DNA of 27,479 nt from a virus: positions 1-27,479 of the IMG/VR virus record IMGVR_UViG_3300009488_000060; one strand, written 5' to 3'. A model generated the notes under the pieces. It did not search any database. It saw only the letters and a program-made list of their open reading frames with translations, and had not been told where the DNA came from. Of this stretch, positions 6,873 to 14,175 are shown one piece after another; the first letter of the stretch is position 1, and each line of letters opens with the position of its first letter. Both the position numbers and the translations under genes were made by a program.

Positions 6873-8167
6873 AAAAGTCAAAGTCAAGAAGCTGGTTTTC
6901 AATTGAAGCAAAGGCAGGGGACAAAGAAGCAGATGTCTTTATATATGACGATATTGGAGGATGGGGAATCACTGCCCAGAATTTTGTGACCGCTTTAAAT
7001 GAAATCACAGCAGATCAGATTAACGTAAGGATTAACTGTCGTGGAGGAGATGTTTTTGAAGGTGTGGCTATTTTTAATGCATTGAAAAGGCATGACGCAA
7101 AGGTGGTTACTCATACTGAGGCTCTAGCCGCATCTATTGCTAGCATTATTGCCCTGGCAGGTGACGAGGTTGAAATTTCCGAAAATGCTTTTTACATGAT
7201 CCATAATCCTTATTCATGGGCAGTTGGTGATGCCGCCGCTATGAGAAAGGCTGCAGGAATGCTCGATAAGGTGACTGATTCTCTCATTAATATCTATACC
7301 GCTAAGACGGGCAAATCAGATTCTGAGATTCGTGATCTTATGGACGACGAAACATGGTTCACTGCTGATGAGGCAAAAGCTGCCGGGTTTGTAGATGCCA
7401 TAACGGACGAGGAAATAATCGAGGCTGCCTTTGATCTTAGTGTCTTTAATAACGTACCGAAGCAAGTTTTTAATACCTTAAATGCGACAAAGCCATCAAC
7501 TCGCAAACTGGAGCATGCCCTGCGGGAGGTAGGGGGCCTCAGTAAAGCCGACGCTAAGGCAGTAGTCGCCAAAGGATATAACGCCCTGGACCATCGGGAT
7601 GATGGAAAAGGGGAGGGTCATCGGGATGATGATGGGAAACCACAAAATAAAAAAGGAACGGAGGAAAGTATGAATAAGGAAGAACTGAAATCTAAACACC
7701 TTGATACTTTTAATGCCATCGTAACGGAAGCTCAGGCAGGACTTCTGACTGAAGATACGGTAGCTGCGAAAGTAAAGGCGGGTATTACCGCTGAAAGGGA
7801 GCGGATAATTGCTCTTGATAAATTGAGCGAAGATATGCCGGGTCACGAAAATATGATTGTTGGTTTTAAAGCTGACGGGACTATCACGGCTGAAAATGCT
7901 GCGCTTCAGATTATTGCTGCTCACGGTGAGAAGCTGAAAGGCATAAAGGCACAGCAGGAGAGTGATGCGGCTGGACTTGATACGGTGCCTGGAGCGGATG
8001 GTGGTTTGGGCGGTGACGGTGCAAAAGGCTTCATGGCTCTTGTCGCTGATCATCAGACAGAGCATAAATGCTCAAAAGGCACAGCTATTAAGGCGATAAC
8101 CGCTTCACATCCAAAAGAGCACAAAGCTTATATCAAAGAGCAGAATAAGGAGGCCGACGATGTATAA
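6869..8167 (+). CDS. Head maturation protease (ClpP-like) fused to scaffold, lambda C/Nu3 arrangement
   Basis: This 432-residue protein has an N-terminal ClpP-type serine protease domain (about 15-200) and a C-terminal scaffold region. Likely catalytic residues are S89 in LAASIAS, H112 in MIHNP and an Asp in the LMDDETWFTADEA segment near 159-160; GGDVFEGVAIFNAL forms the oxyanion-side strand. Residues 200-265 are a linker that ends in a charged repeat (HRDDGKGEG then HRDDDGK). An in-frame ATG with a strong ribosome site at residue 268 starts a nested scaffold product. The protease is expected to cut scaffold, and perhaps portal, during procapsid maturation. The gene overlaps the portal stop by 4 bases and the next gene start by 8. 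Confidence 0.92.
   Translation: MKKSKSRSWFSIEAKAGDKEADVFIYDDIGGWGITAQNFVTALNEITADQINVRINCRGGDVFEGVAIFNALKRHDAKVVTHTEALAASIASIIALAGDEVEISENAFYMIHNPYSWAVGDAAAMRKAAGMLDKVTDSLINIYTAKTGKSDSEIRDLMDDETWFTADEAKAAGFVDAITDEEIIEAAFDLSVFNNVPKQVFNTLNATKPSTRKLEHALREVGGLSKADAKAVVAKGYNALDHRDDGKGEGHRDDDGKPQNKKGTEESMNKEELKSKHLDTFNAIVTEAQAGLLTEDTVAAKVKAGITAERERIIALDKLSEDMPGHENMIVGFKADGTITAENAALQIIAAHGEKLKGIKAQQESDAAGLDTVPGADGGLGGDGAKGFMALVADHQTEHKCSKGTAIKAITASHPKEHKAYIKEQNKEADDV
7592..7631 (+). repeat. 27-base tandem repeat in the protease-scaffold linker
   Basis: CATCGGGATGATG occurs at 7592-7604 and again at 7619-7631, a period of 27 bases (nine codons). It encodes a repeated HRDD unit in the flexible linker. 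The in-frame period suggests a small duplication tolerated in a disordered segment. Confidence 0.7.
7670..8167 (+). CDS. Nested scaffold protein from an internal in-frame start (Nu3-like)
   Basis: An ATG at 7670 is in frame with the protease gene and preceded by GGAGG (7660-7664) five bases away, stronger than many real starts here. It would give a 165-residue protein equal to the C-terminal part of the fusion: MNKEELKSKH, a helical region with ITAERERIIALDKLSE, a glycine-rich stretch near residues 105-120 and a basic C-terminal end. In lambda, Nu3 scaffold is made in just this way from within gene C. Scaffold proteins are helical, charged and poorly conserved, which fits. The start is seen; use of it is inferred from the lambda precedent. 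Confidence 0.7.
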   Translation: MNKEELKSKHLDTFNAIVTEAQAGLLTEDTVAAKVKAGITAERERIIALDKLSEDMPGHENMIVGFKADGTITAENAALQIIAAHGEKLKGIKAQQESDAAGLDTVPGADGGLGGDGAKGFMALVADHQTEHKCSKGTAIKAITASHPKEHKAYIKEQNKEADDV

Positions 8168-9110
8168 TCCCGGGACAAGAACATTTACTGGGGGGGAAGC
8201 CCTCGAAAATAAAAGGCGGGTAAAGATAAAGAACGGTACCACTACTACACCGCCTGAAGTAGAATATGCTGATGCAGGCGAACAGCACATCGGAGTGACT
8301 GAATATGCTATTGCTTCAGGCGATCTCGTGGCCATAAAGTTAAGAAATGCCGACGGAACGCATGAAATCACTGCGGCAGGGGCTTTTGCTGTTGATGCTA
8401 CTCTTTATGGCGCTGCCGATGGTAAGGTAGATGACGCTGCCAGTGGTTCTGCAATAGGTAAAGCGGTGGAAGCTGCTACGGCTGATGGCGACATAGTGGA
8501 GACTGTTGAATTCGCGGTATTATCCACAACTGCTGCGAATGTATCAATAGCGGACGCCGGTAATCATACCGCACAAACCACTACTGAGGCGGCATTGCAG
8601 GAGCTTTATCAGCACCTTTTAAGCGTGCAGAACTTTATTCCTGTGTCTCTTGAGTCACTTATTGAAACTGACGGCACGAATCTCGTTGCCCGTCTCGGAA
8701 TCGCAACGACACCTGTTCTTGATATGGCGGGCGGAGATGCAGATTCGAGTTTGGAGGTGAACTGGGTAGCAAGCAATAATGATGCAGTGCTCTTTCAGGT
8801 GTCACTACCGCCATCTTTAGATGTCTCAGCTGATCTGGTGATTCACTTCAGGGCTAAGTCCGGTGGAGCAACTGATACTCCTACCATCTCCTCGGATGCC
8901 TTTTTCAATGAAGGAGATACGAAGGTGGAAGATGTGAGTTCGGCTCTTGGTGCTGCATTTGCAGAGAATACTATCACTATCGCAAATGGAGATATCCCAG
9001 CAGGGGCGCAGACACTTACGGTGGAGTTAACACCAGGTGCGCACACAACTGACACGGTTGTTCTTTCAGCTCTGTGGATCGAGCATAAAAATTCAATTTT
9101 AACCAGCTAA
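8160..9110 (+). CDS. Capsid cement/decoration protein (DUF2190-like) with an extra C-terminal domain
   Basis: This 316-residue protein lies between scaffold and capsid genes. Residues 1-115 (GTRTFTGGEALENKRRVKI, GVTEYAIASGDLVAIKL, AVDATLYGAADGKV, GSAIGKAVEAATADGDIVE) match the pattern of short capsid cement proteins, which are normally about 110 residues. A linker with TTTEAALQELYQHL at about 140-155 is followed by a second domain (about 160-310), a predicted beta-sandwich ending in ALWIEHK. The second domain could project from the capsid surface as an adhesion or carbohydrate-binding module; that is inference. The ribosome site AAGGAGG lies before the ATG, and the start overlaps the protease stop. 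Confidence 0.7.
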   Translation: MYNPGTRTFTGGEALENKRRVKIKNGTTTTPPEVEYADAGEQHIGVTEYAIASGDLVAIKLRNADGTHEITAAGAFAVDATLYGAADGKVDDAASGSAIGKAVEAATADGDIVETVEFAVLSTTAANVSIADAGNHTAQTTTEAALQELYQHLLSVQNFIPVSLESLIETDGTNLVARLGIATTPVLDMAGGDADSSLEVNWVASNNDAVLFQVSLPPSLDVSADLVIHFRAKSGGATDTPTISSDAFFNEGDTKVEDVSSALGAAFAENTITIANGDIPAGAQTLTVELTPGAHTTDTVVLSALWIEHKNSILTS

Positions 9111-9137
9111 TAAGCTGAGAAAAACAGGAGGAAAAAA

Positions 9138-10088
9138 ATGAGACCTAGCACAGCAGTATCGAGGCCCGAACTGGGCGCCATCGCTTTTGAGTATATGCTC
9201 GAAAAGGCAATGACAATGTTTATCGGGATGAGGTTAATGCCGATAAAAAGGGTATCCAGGCAATCAGCTGAATATCCGGTGATCCCACTTGCAGCACTTC
9301 TTGAGGCGCCTGATACCAAAAGGGCGGATAGGGGGAATTACAACAGGTCGGATTGGACCTTTGATTTCCAGAACTATGCAACGCAAGACCATGGCTGGGA
9401 AGAAAAGATCGATGACCGCGAAGAGGCCTTATATCAAAATTATTTTGATATGGAAGAGGCTGCCACTCTCAGGGCAATGGGTATTATATTGAGAGGGCAT
9501 GAAAACCGAGTGAAAGACCTTGTTTATGATACTGGAACTATCGCAAATGGAGCTGTAGGAGTTGCGTGGACTACGCCTGCAACTGCGACACCAAAAGCAG
9601 ATGTTGATGGTGCCAGGGACAGTATGCGGAATAATTTCGGGGTACTTCCGAATAAAATGACTATTTCGTATAGTCGTTTTAATGCTCTTATCAGAACGGC
9701 TGAATTAAAGGATGCATTGAAGTATACAAATCCAATCGAGATGGGAGGCTTTGAGGTTCAAAAAGCCATCGTGGCTCAATATTTTGGCCTCGATGAGATT
9801 CTTGTGGGCGATGCGCAGGAGAACACGGCCAAAAAAGGACAAACAGCAAGTCTTGGAGAAATATGGACTCCAGGCAATGTAGGTCTCTATGCCGTATCTG
9901 ACGGGTCTGATGATATGAAAGAGCCCGTAATCGGTAGAACGATGCTCTGGGAAGAAGGAGCGCCCGACATCATTACTACGGAAACCTACAGGGATGAATC
10001 AGTTCGTGCCGACATTGTCAGGATCAGAAATGATGTTGATGAAGTTTATCAGTATGAAGGCGCTGGTTATATTCTGACTGGTATTTAA
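9138..10088 (+). CDS. Major capsid protein (HK97 fold)
   Basis: This 316-residue protein is in the canonical position after protease, scaffold and cement genes. Its sequence resembles the lambda-E/HK97-fold capsid group: an N-terminal segment MRPSTAVSRPELGAIAFEYM, a DWTFDFQNYATQDHGWEEKIDDRE region at about 65-95, a spine helix, and a C-terminal end with SVRADIVRIRNDVDEVYQYEGAGYIL. It has no large N-terminal delta domain, in keeping with a separate scaffold. The ribosome site is AGGAGG at 9127-9132. A strong hairpin follows directly after the stop, probably adjusting downstream transcript levels. Confidence 0.85.
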   Translation: MRPSTAVSRPELGAIAFEYMLEKAMTMFIGMRLMPIKRVSRQSAEYPVIPLAALLEAPDTKRADRGNYNRSDWTFDFQNYATQDHGWEEKIDDREEALYQNYFDMEEAATLRAMGIILRGHENRVKDLVYDTGTIANGAVGVAWTTPATATPKADVDGARDSMRNNFGVLPNKMTISYSRFNALIRTAELKDALKYTNPIEMGGFEVQKAIVAQYFGLDEILVGDAQENTAKKGQTASLGEIWTPGNVGLYAVSDGSDDMKEPVIGRTMLWEEGAPDIITTETYRDESVRADIVRIRNDVDEVYQYEGAGYILTGI

Positions 10089-10091
10089 TCT

Positions 10092-10121
10092 TTAAGGTGG
10101 ACGGAAAACCGTCCACCTTAA
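10092..10121 (+). terminator. Strong post-capsid hairpin (attenuator or processing site)
   Basis: A 13-base-pair perfect inverted repeat, TTAAGGTGGACGG with CCGTCCACCTTAA, encloses an AAAA loop. No T run follows, so it is not a classic intrinsic terminator. Its place just after the capsid stop suggests mRNA 3'-end protection, processing, or partial termination that lowers downstream expression. Confidence 0.6.
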
Positions 10122-10144
10122 TAAACCTAAAGGGGTGAAAAATT

Positions 10145-10624
10145 ATGTCAAAAGTTCTTGGACAAAATGCAATCCTTGGAGGCCAGGAATTCAAAGCAGG
10201 AATAAAAGAAAACGACCTTCCTGCTGATGTCAAGAAGATGGCATCACAATTTCTTGTTGATGAGAAGAAATACAAATCTCCAATCAAGTCTGAAAAGACT
10301 GAATTGGCAGACGCGAATGCCAGGTTTGAAGATTCTCTTCAAAAACTGGAAGAGGCTGAATCTAAACTGGCCACAGCGATTGAGTATGCAGAAGATGTTG
10401 ATTCGTCTTTATCTTTGGCTCATTCGGAGATTTCAGGACTAGAAACTCAGCTTGAAAATGAGAAGTCAAGGGCTGATGGGGCTAAGATTAAGCTCTCCGA
10501 TCTGGAGGCTGCAATTGTTGAAGCTGGTGGATCTGTTGTTCGTGATGAAGAAGTTGATGGCGGTAAAGTCTCAGTTGAAACAGCGAAGGATGAAAAGACT
10601 CCGGAAACCAAAAAGAAAAAGTAG
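10145..10624 (+). CDS. Coiled-coil protein of the head region, unknown function
   Basis: This 159-residue protein is highly charged. Residues about 48-125 form a long predicted coiled coil (DANARFEDSLQKLEEAESKL and further heptads to LSDLEAAIVEAGG), and the C-terminus is a lysine-rich tail ending in four lysines. The N-terminal LGGQEFKAGIKENDLPADV may be a small folded part. Its position just after the capsid gene matches the slot of lambda FI, a charged packaging accessory protein, but no sequence motif proves this. The ribosome site is AAAGGGGTG. Structural or assembly role inferred from location. Confidence 0.6.
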   Translation: MSKVLGQNAILGGQEFKAGIKENDLPADVKKMASQFLVDEKKYKSPIKSEKTELADANARFEDSLQKLEEAESKLATAIEYAEDVDSSLSLAHSEISGLETQLENEKSRADGAKIKLSDLEAAIVEAGGSVVRDEEVDGGKVSVETAKDEKTPETKKKK

Positions 10625-10679
10625 TTTTGAAAGAGGCAGCATTCGCTTCCTCATAAATAAAATAAGGAGGTAATAAAAA

Positions 10680-11102
10680 GTGAAAAGATTTGGTTTTTTT
10701 TATAAAAGTTTAATTTTACTGATATGTCTGCTCTTATTTGCAGTCACGACACCGGCATTCGGGGGCGAGATAGATGCCCCCGCCTCAGAGGGTTTTAGTT
10801 TAGCAATTGATTCTGGAGGTGGTGATGTTTTGACATCTCTTTCTATTGATGACGTCGTTGATTATGCCCATGATTTTAAATATGTTGCTGCTTTGGATTC
10901 TGCTGGTTATATAAGTCCGGCAATATATAAAGCACCGGTTATTGTGCAGCATAGAGACAGAATAGTTTCAGCACAATATGACAAATTTGAAGCCAGAAGC
11001 CCTGATAAAATACTTATATCGATGGATATCCTGGGCGGGAAACAAGTAATATTTGCTTGTCATTCGGACGGACTGAGCCCAGGACCACTCATCACTGCTT
11101 AG
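10680..11102 (+). CDS. Secreted protein with signal peptide, unknown function
   Basis: This 140-residue protein begins at GTG with AAGGAGGT upstream. Residues 1-30 are a clear signal peptide: basic MKR, a hydrophobic core SLILLICLLLFAV, and a cleavage region near TPAFGG. The mature part of about 110 residues has no membrane segment or family that I recognise; it contains LSIDDVVDYAHDF, IYKAPVIVQHRDRIVSAQYD and one cysteine near the C-terminus. Export is unexpected for a gene lying between capsid and head-tail joining genes. It is followed by an intrinsic terminator, so it may be a small moron-like insertion. It could act in the periplasm, for example in host conversion or exclusion, but no function can be named. 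Confidence 0.65.
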   Translation: MKRFGFFYKSLILLICLLLFAVTTPAFGGEIDAPASEGFSLAIDSGGGDVLTSLSIDDVVDYAHDFKYVAALDSAGYISPAIYKAPVIVQHRDRIVSAQYDKFEARSPDKILISMDILGGKQVIFACHSDGLSPGPLITA

Positions 11103-11120
11103 TTTATAGTATAAGAATCC

Positions 11121-11148
11121 AAAGGGAGGGGACTTCCCTCCCTTTTTT
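11121..11148 (+). terminator. Rho-independent terminator inside the structural cluster
   Basis: AAAGGGAGGG (11121-11130) pairs with CCCTCCCTTT (11136-11145) around the loop GACTT, followed by more Ts. It ends the transcript after the signal-peptide gene, 23 bases before the head-tail gene start. Read-through or antitermination must supply the tail genes unless a promoter lies in the short AT-rich gap. Confidence 0.85.
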
Positions 11149-11170
11149 AAAACCTTAATTAGTGTATAAA

Positions 11171-11494
11171 ATGACAGATTTTGACGACATGATAAGAGAT
11201 TCATCCGGGGTATTTACAAGCGGACTTAGTTCTTCAACTATAGGGACCTATCATGCAAACGGTCGGCCTGTTGTCGAGAACGTGACGGTTATTTATGATC
11301 CGAAGATGTACGAGCCAGATCCCTTGGGTGATGGTCTGGTAGAGAAGAATCCACAGATTACTGTTGAAACTGATTCCTTTGCTGAAAAGATAAAGCAGAA
11401 CGATAGATTTGAATTCGATGGCATTAAGGTAAAAGTGGAACATAACGAAGGTGACGAGATAGGGCTGACGACTCTCCGGGTAAGGGTGATATGA
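11171..11494 (+). CDS. Head-tail attachment protein, lambda FII-like
   Basis: This 107-residue protein begins MTDFDDMIRDSSGVFTSGLS and continues with a beta-rich body ending in TLRVRVI. The size, the start (MADFDNLF in lambda FII) and the place before the U-like gene fit the FII head-tail joining family, which forms the ring between connector and tail. A GTG at 11162 could add three residues, and an ATG at 11189 is possible too; no ribosome site is convincing for any of them. The stop overlaps the next ATG (ATGA, 11491-11494). Confidence 0.65.
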   Translation: MTDFDDMIRDSSGVFTSGLSSSTIGTYHANGRPVVENVTVIYDPKMYEPDPLGDGLVEKNPQITVETDSFAEKIKQNDRFEFDGIKVKVEHNEGDEIGLTTLRVRVI

Positions 11495-11919
11495 GTGTAA
11501 ATGCAGCCACAGTCAATTCTATTACTGATAATCTGATTTCTATATTGACGGCTCTTTCCGGATTTTTATTTGAGAAGGATTCAATCGACCCGAAGATCAA
11601 CACATGGGTGCAGTTAAATATCGGCAGTGATAATGAAGATGAAAATCACGGCGAAGGCCCTATGTATATCGAGCAGCAATATGAAATTGTTGCTCAAAGA
11701 GAGATAACGGATAAAAGAGATCACCGCACAAAAGGCGCGCAAATCAAGTGGGATATTAAAGAGGCAATAACTGTTGCGGCCCTTAACGTGAAAGACCTTG
11801 CATCGAGCAAGCTTATTTCCATCGTTGAGCAGGACAGCAGCGTTAATGAATATAGCAGTGCGGAAGGTCTTGGCGTCATGGTGAATGTGACGGTAAGATT
11901 CAGGGATTTAAGGACTTAA
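11491..11919 (+). CDS. Tail terminator / minor tail protein U-like
   Basis: This 142-residue protein follows the FII-like gene with a 4-base overlap. It has an N-terminal helix (SITDNLISILTALSGFLFEKD), then a strand-rich part with PMYIEQQYEIVAQREITDKR and a C-terminal VMVNVTVRFRDLRT strand. This helix-then-beta layout, the size and the position between the head-tail joiner and the tail tube match tail terminator proteins, which cap the tail tube and set its length at assembly. In lambda the Z gene would come between FII and U; here it is missing from this spot. Family assignment is by position and fold pattern. Confidence 0.55.
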   Translation: MSVNAATVNSITDNLISILTALSGFLFEKDSIDPKINTWVQLNIGSDNEDENHGEGPMYIEQQYEIVAQREITDKRDHRTKGAQIKWDIKEAITVAALNVKDLASSKLISIVEQDSSVNEYSSAEGLGVMVNVTVRFRDLRT

Positions 11920-11931
11920 GGAGATAAACCT

Positions 11932-12231
11932 ATGAAGAACGCATTTATTTTTTTAACAAGCGGGGAGGCACCTGACCTCGGCTCCTTCAGTAAGGGGGAA
12001 GTCAGGGAGTTTGAGCCGGGGGAGGTTGCCACCCACGCTGCAAGAAAGACGATGATGGCTGTCGATGATCTCAGTAAGGACGTGCTCATTTACTGGCTGG
12101 TAGGCCGTGGCATTGACCCGCCGGATAAGGCGAATAAGACGGAGCTTAGAAAACTTTTAATATATGGGCCGGCACATAAAGATGTCGATCTCGAAGAGAA
12201 AGAAACGGAGGAGGTGAAGGACGATGACTAA
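11932..12231 (+). CDS. Small tail-region protein with a SAP/HeH-like motif, unknown function
   Basis: This 99-residue protein starts at ATG after AAGGAG. Residues about 48-75 (KDVLIYWLVGRGIDPPDKAN followed by KTELRKLL) look like a helix-extended-helix motif, known from SAP and Rho N-terminal domains, which often bind nucleic acid. The C-terminal 25 residues are very acidic. It lies between the tail terminator and tail tube genes. The next gene begins 8 bases before its stop. Function unknown. Confidence 0.6.
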   Translation: MKNAFIFLTSGEAPDLGSFSKGEVREFEPGEVATHAARKTMMAVDDLSKDVLIYWLVGRGIDPPDKANKTELRKLLIYGPAHKDVDLEEKETEEVKDDD

Positions 12232-13318
12232 AAGGATTTTGTATATTGAGGTGCGAGAAGAGGCCACAAGAGGGACGAAGGAGGCAACTACTACCGGGGC
12301 TATTCCTCTACTTAATGCTGCTATTCCTGATATGGAGTTTGACGACCAGAAGCGTGGCGAATTTCGTGGGGAAGAGACGGCAAAGGGTGAAACACTGGTC
12401 CGCAGGCTGGGACAGAAGTGGGCCGGGTCTTTCGAGATTCCTTTCTTTACCGAGGCAGGGACTACGGCAGGGATGATTGCCACGCTGATTAAGCATTTTT
12501 TTGGTTTTGCAGTCAGTGTGCAGAATGCCTCAACGGGGCAGTATGCACACATGATGTATCCCGTTCCGGATCCCGAAGCGGCAGCGGCCCTTGGCACAAA
12601 GGCCCTCACCTTCAATGTGAACGTAGGTGAAGGCGCGACCATGAATAACTGGCCCTATGTAGGCGGTAGGGTGAATTCTCTCGCCTTCGATTTTGAGCCG
12701 GGGCAGCCGGTGAAGATGACTATCGAGACGATGGGACAGAAAAGAGACACGGTGACAGCGGAGCTTGGCTCTCCTGTTTATCCTGCGGAAAATCTTAGAT
12801 GTGACTATAACAACCTGACCCTCTACTACGGCGCCGGGATCACCCGGACAGGCAGCGGCCCTGACTATACCGATCTCGATCCGAACACCATGACGGCCAT
12901 CAAACCGGATAAGGTGACGCTCAAGATCGAAAGCGGCGCAGAGGATAAGATGCGCCTATCCGGCGTTGATTATCCCGATAAGACCAGCTTCGGACAGTTT
13001 ACCGCTACACTGGAGATCACTATGGACTGGGACGATCCGGCCAGCGGATTCAGTTCGTCCGATGAATTTGCGGCATATATGGCGGGTATCGGTTCCGAGA
13101 GTTTCCTTCTTGTGAATGATACGGGAACAGTGGCTGGGACGGGCGATAATCATGCCCTTATTATCGATTGCCCTATTGCCAACAGGACAGGCGGTAATCC
13201 GGAGTTTGACAGGGAGAAAGACCCTATAACAACCCTCACATATGAACTGCTCTATGACCCGACAACGACGAAGTATCTCGTCGGGGTGATGGTGAAGAAT
13301 ACGGCGGCAACGGTTTAA
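12224..13318 (+). CDS. Major tail tube protein
   Basis: This 364-residue protein is in the tail-tube slot, just before the G/GT-type frameshift genes. Its pattern (EEATRGTKEATTTGAIPLLN near the N-terminus, GEFRGEETAKGETLVRRLGQKWAGSFEIP, SLAFDFEPGQPVKMTIETMG, and repeated T-L-E-I-T-M-D strands) is that of large beta-sandwich tube proteins that stack as hexameric rings. It is longer than lambda gpV (246), which fits the two-part tube proteins of other siphoviruses. The ribosome site is GGAGGTGA, and the start overlaps the preceding stop by 8 bases. GC content here looks higher than in the neighbouring genes. Confidence 0.78.
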   Translation: MTKRILYIEVREEATRGTKEATTTGAIPLLNAAIPDMEFDDQKRGEFRGEETAKGETLVRRLGQKWAGSFEIPFFTEAGTTAGMIATLIKHFFGFAVSVQNASTGQYAHMMYPVPDPEAAAALGTKALTFNVNVGEGATMNNWPYVGGRVNSLAFDFEPGQPVKMTIETMGQKRDTVTAELGSPVYPAENLRCDYNNLTLYYGAGITRTGSGPDYTDLDPNTMTAIKPDKVTLKIESGAEDKMRLSGVDYPDKTSFGQFTATLEITMDWDDPASGFSSSDEFAAYMAGIGSESFLLVNDTGTVAGTGDNHALIIDCPIANRTGGNPEFDREKDPITTLTYELLYDPTTTKYLVGVMVKNTAATV

Positions 13319-13378
13319 AAACAATCCCCTCAGTCCCTCTTAGTAAAGGAGGACTTTTAAGGAAAAGGAGAAAAGAGT

Positions 13379-13798
13379 ATGGCGTTAATGAGCTTTAAAA
13401 GAGGGATTGTAGTTGATTATGTTCCTAGTTATGGCGGAAACAGGCAGCATAAGGAAAAGACGGTTATAGGCATAAGACCGATGAACAACGACGGGGCTAT
13501 TGATTTCATGTCGGACTTGGATAAGAAGCTTGTTGATTGCGGAGATGAAAAAGAGAAGGCGCATGTCAGCAAGGAAATCGCGAAGCAGACATTTATCGAA
13601 CATGTGGCCTATGTGAAAAATTATCAGGTGGCTGATGAAAAAGGCGGTGTGATCGAAGTCACGACAGGAGAAGCCCTATATAGCGACGCATCAAAGGCGC
13701 TAATTAACGAGATATCATTCGCCATTGAAAACTCATCGCGTCTCAGTGAAGGCCAGATAAAAAACTTCTCGGGGGACTCCGCTGGTTCAGAAAAGTAA
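13379..13798 (+). CDS. Tail assembly chaperone, G-like (zero-frame product)
   Basis: This 139-residue protein precedes the tape measure gene, where tail assembly chaperones are found. It begins with a beta-strand region (MALMSFKRGIVVDYVPSYGG), has a helical centre, and ends in a polar tail. The slippery heptamer A AAA AAC lies at codons 127-129, ten codons before the TAA, and the -1 frame stays open for 136 more codons. Most ribosomes would end here to make the G-like form, and a minority would make the fusion, as with lambda G and GT. The ribosome site AAAAGGAG precedes the ATG. Confidence 0.8.
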   Translation: MALMSFKRGIVVDYVPSYGGNRQHKEKTVIGIRPMNNDGAIDFMSDLDKKLVDCGDEKEKAHVSKEIAKQTFIEHVAYVKNYQVADEKGGVIEVTTGEALYSDASKALINEISFAIENSSRLSEGQIKNFSGDSAGSEK

Positions 13799-14175
13799 AC
13801 AATAAAGACGGGGTTCCCTTTAATTGCGAAGACTGCGACGAAAAGGGTAGAGAAAATCGCAATTGCCTGAATCATAAAAAGGTCATGCAATCTGTTATAG
13901 ACTGGACTGTATATAAGGACAGGAATGAGGAGAAGACAATCCTCTTTGAGAAGATGGGGAAACCACCGAAAGTCTTCAGGCTCGGCAACCTGACCTTTTA
14001 CGAATGTCCGCCCCGTTGGATAACGCGGGACACAGCGAAGATACTCGATGCTGTTGCCATTTTCGACAATAAGAACATCCTCCCCGTGGGGACATCACAG
14101 GCCGACCTCCCTTTGTGGTTTATGGAGGCATATAAACTTTATATGAACGAGATGAGACCGAAACAGGAAGATTAA
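13379..14175 (+). CDS. Tail assembly chaperone frameshift fusion, GT-like
   Basis: Slippage at 13759-13765 would fuse 129 codons of the G-like gene to 136 codons of the -1 frame, giving about 265 residues. The added part begins LLGGLRWFRKVNNKDGVPFN and carries a probable zinc site C-x2-C-x9-C-x2-H (CEDCDEKGRENRNCLNH), then a domain containing VFRLGNLTFYECPPRW and a helical end. An ATG at 13885 within this part has no good ribosome site, and conserved-looking residues lie before it, so a frameshift fusion is more likely than a separate gene. In lambda the GT fusion recruits tube protein to the tape measure. The stop directly abuts the tape-measure ATG. Confidence 0.75.
13759..13765 (+). promoter_or_regulatory. 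Programmed -1 frameshift heptamer A AAA AAC
   Basis: In the G-like frame the codons are ATA AAA AAC, so the sequence A AAA AAC is in the right register for simultaneous slippage (X XXY YYZ). The -1 frame is open from 13750 through the start region of the downstream 13885 ORF to a TAA at 14173-14175. The zero frame stops at 13796. GC-rich sequence starting five bases later (CTCGGGGGACTCC) might form a stimulatory structure; this was not computed. Confidence 0.75.

Noticed and set aside
7496-8065. 189-codon reverse-strand open frame opposite the scaffold region
   Set aside because: Antisense to the protease-scaffold gene; composition is a shadow of the coding strand and there is no start signal.
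12157-12642. 161-codon reverse-strand open frame opposite the tail tube gene
   Set aside because: Overlaps a strong gene in the high-GC region, where antisense frames stay open by chance.
13790-13796. AGAAAAG near the G-like stop as the slippery site
   Set aside because: The P-site codon GAA would slip to AGA with mismatches; A AAA AAC at 13759-13765 fits much better.
13885-14175. Separate gene starting at ATG 13885
   Set aside because: No good ribosome site, and the same frame is open upstream with a zinc motif back to a slippery heptamer; a frameshift fusion explains it better.
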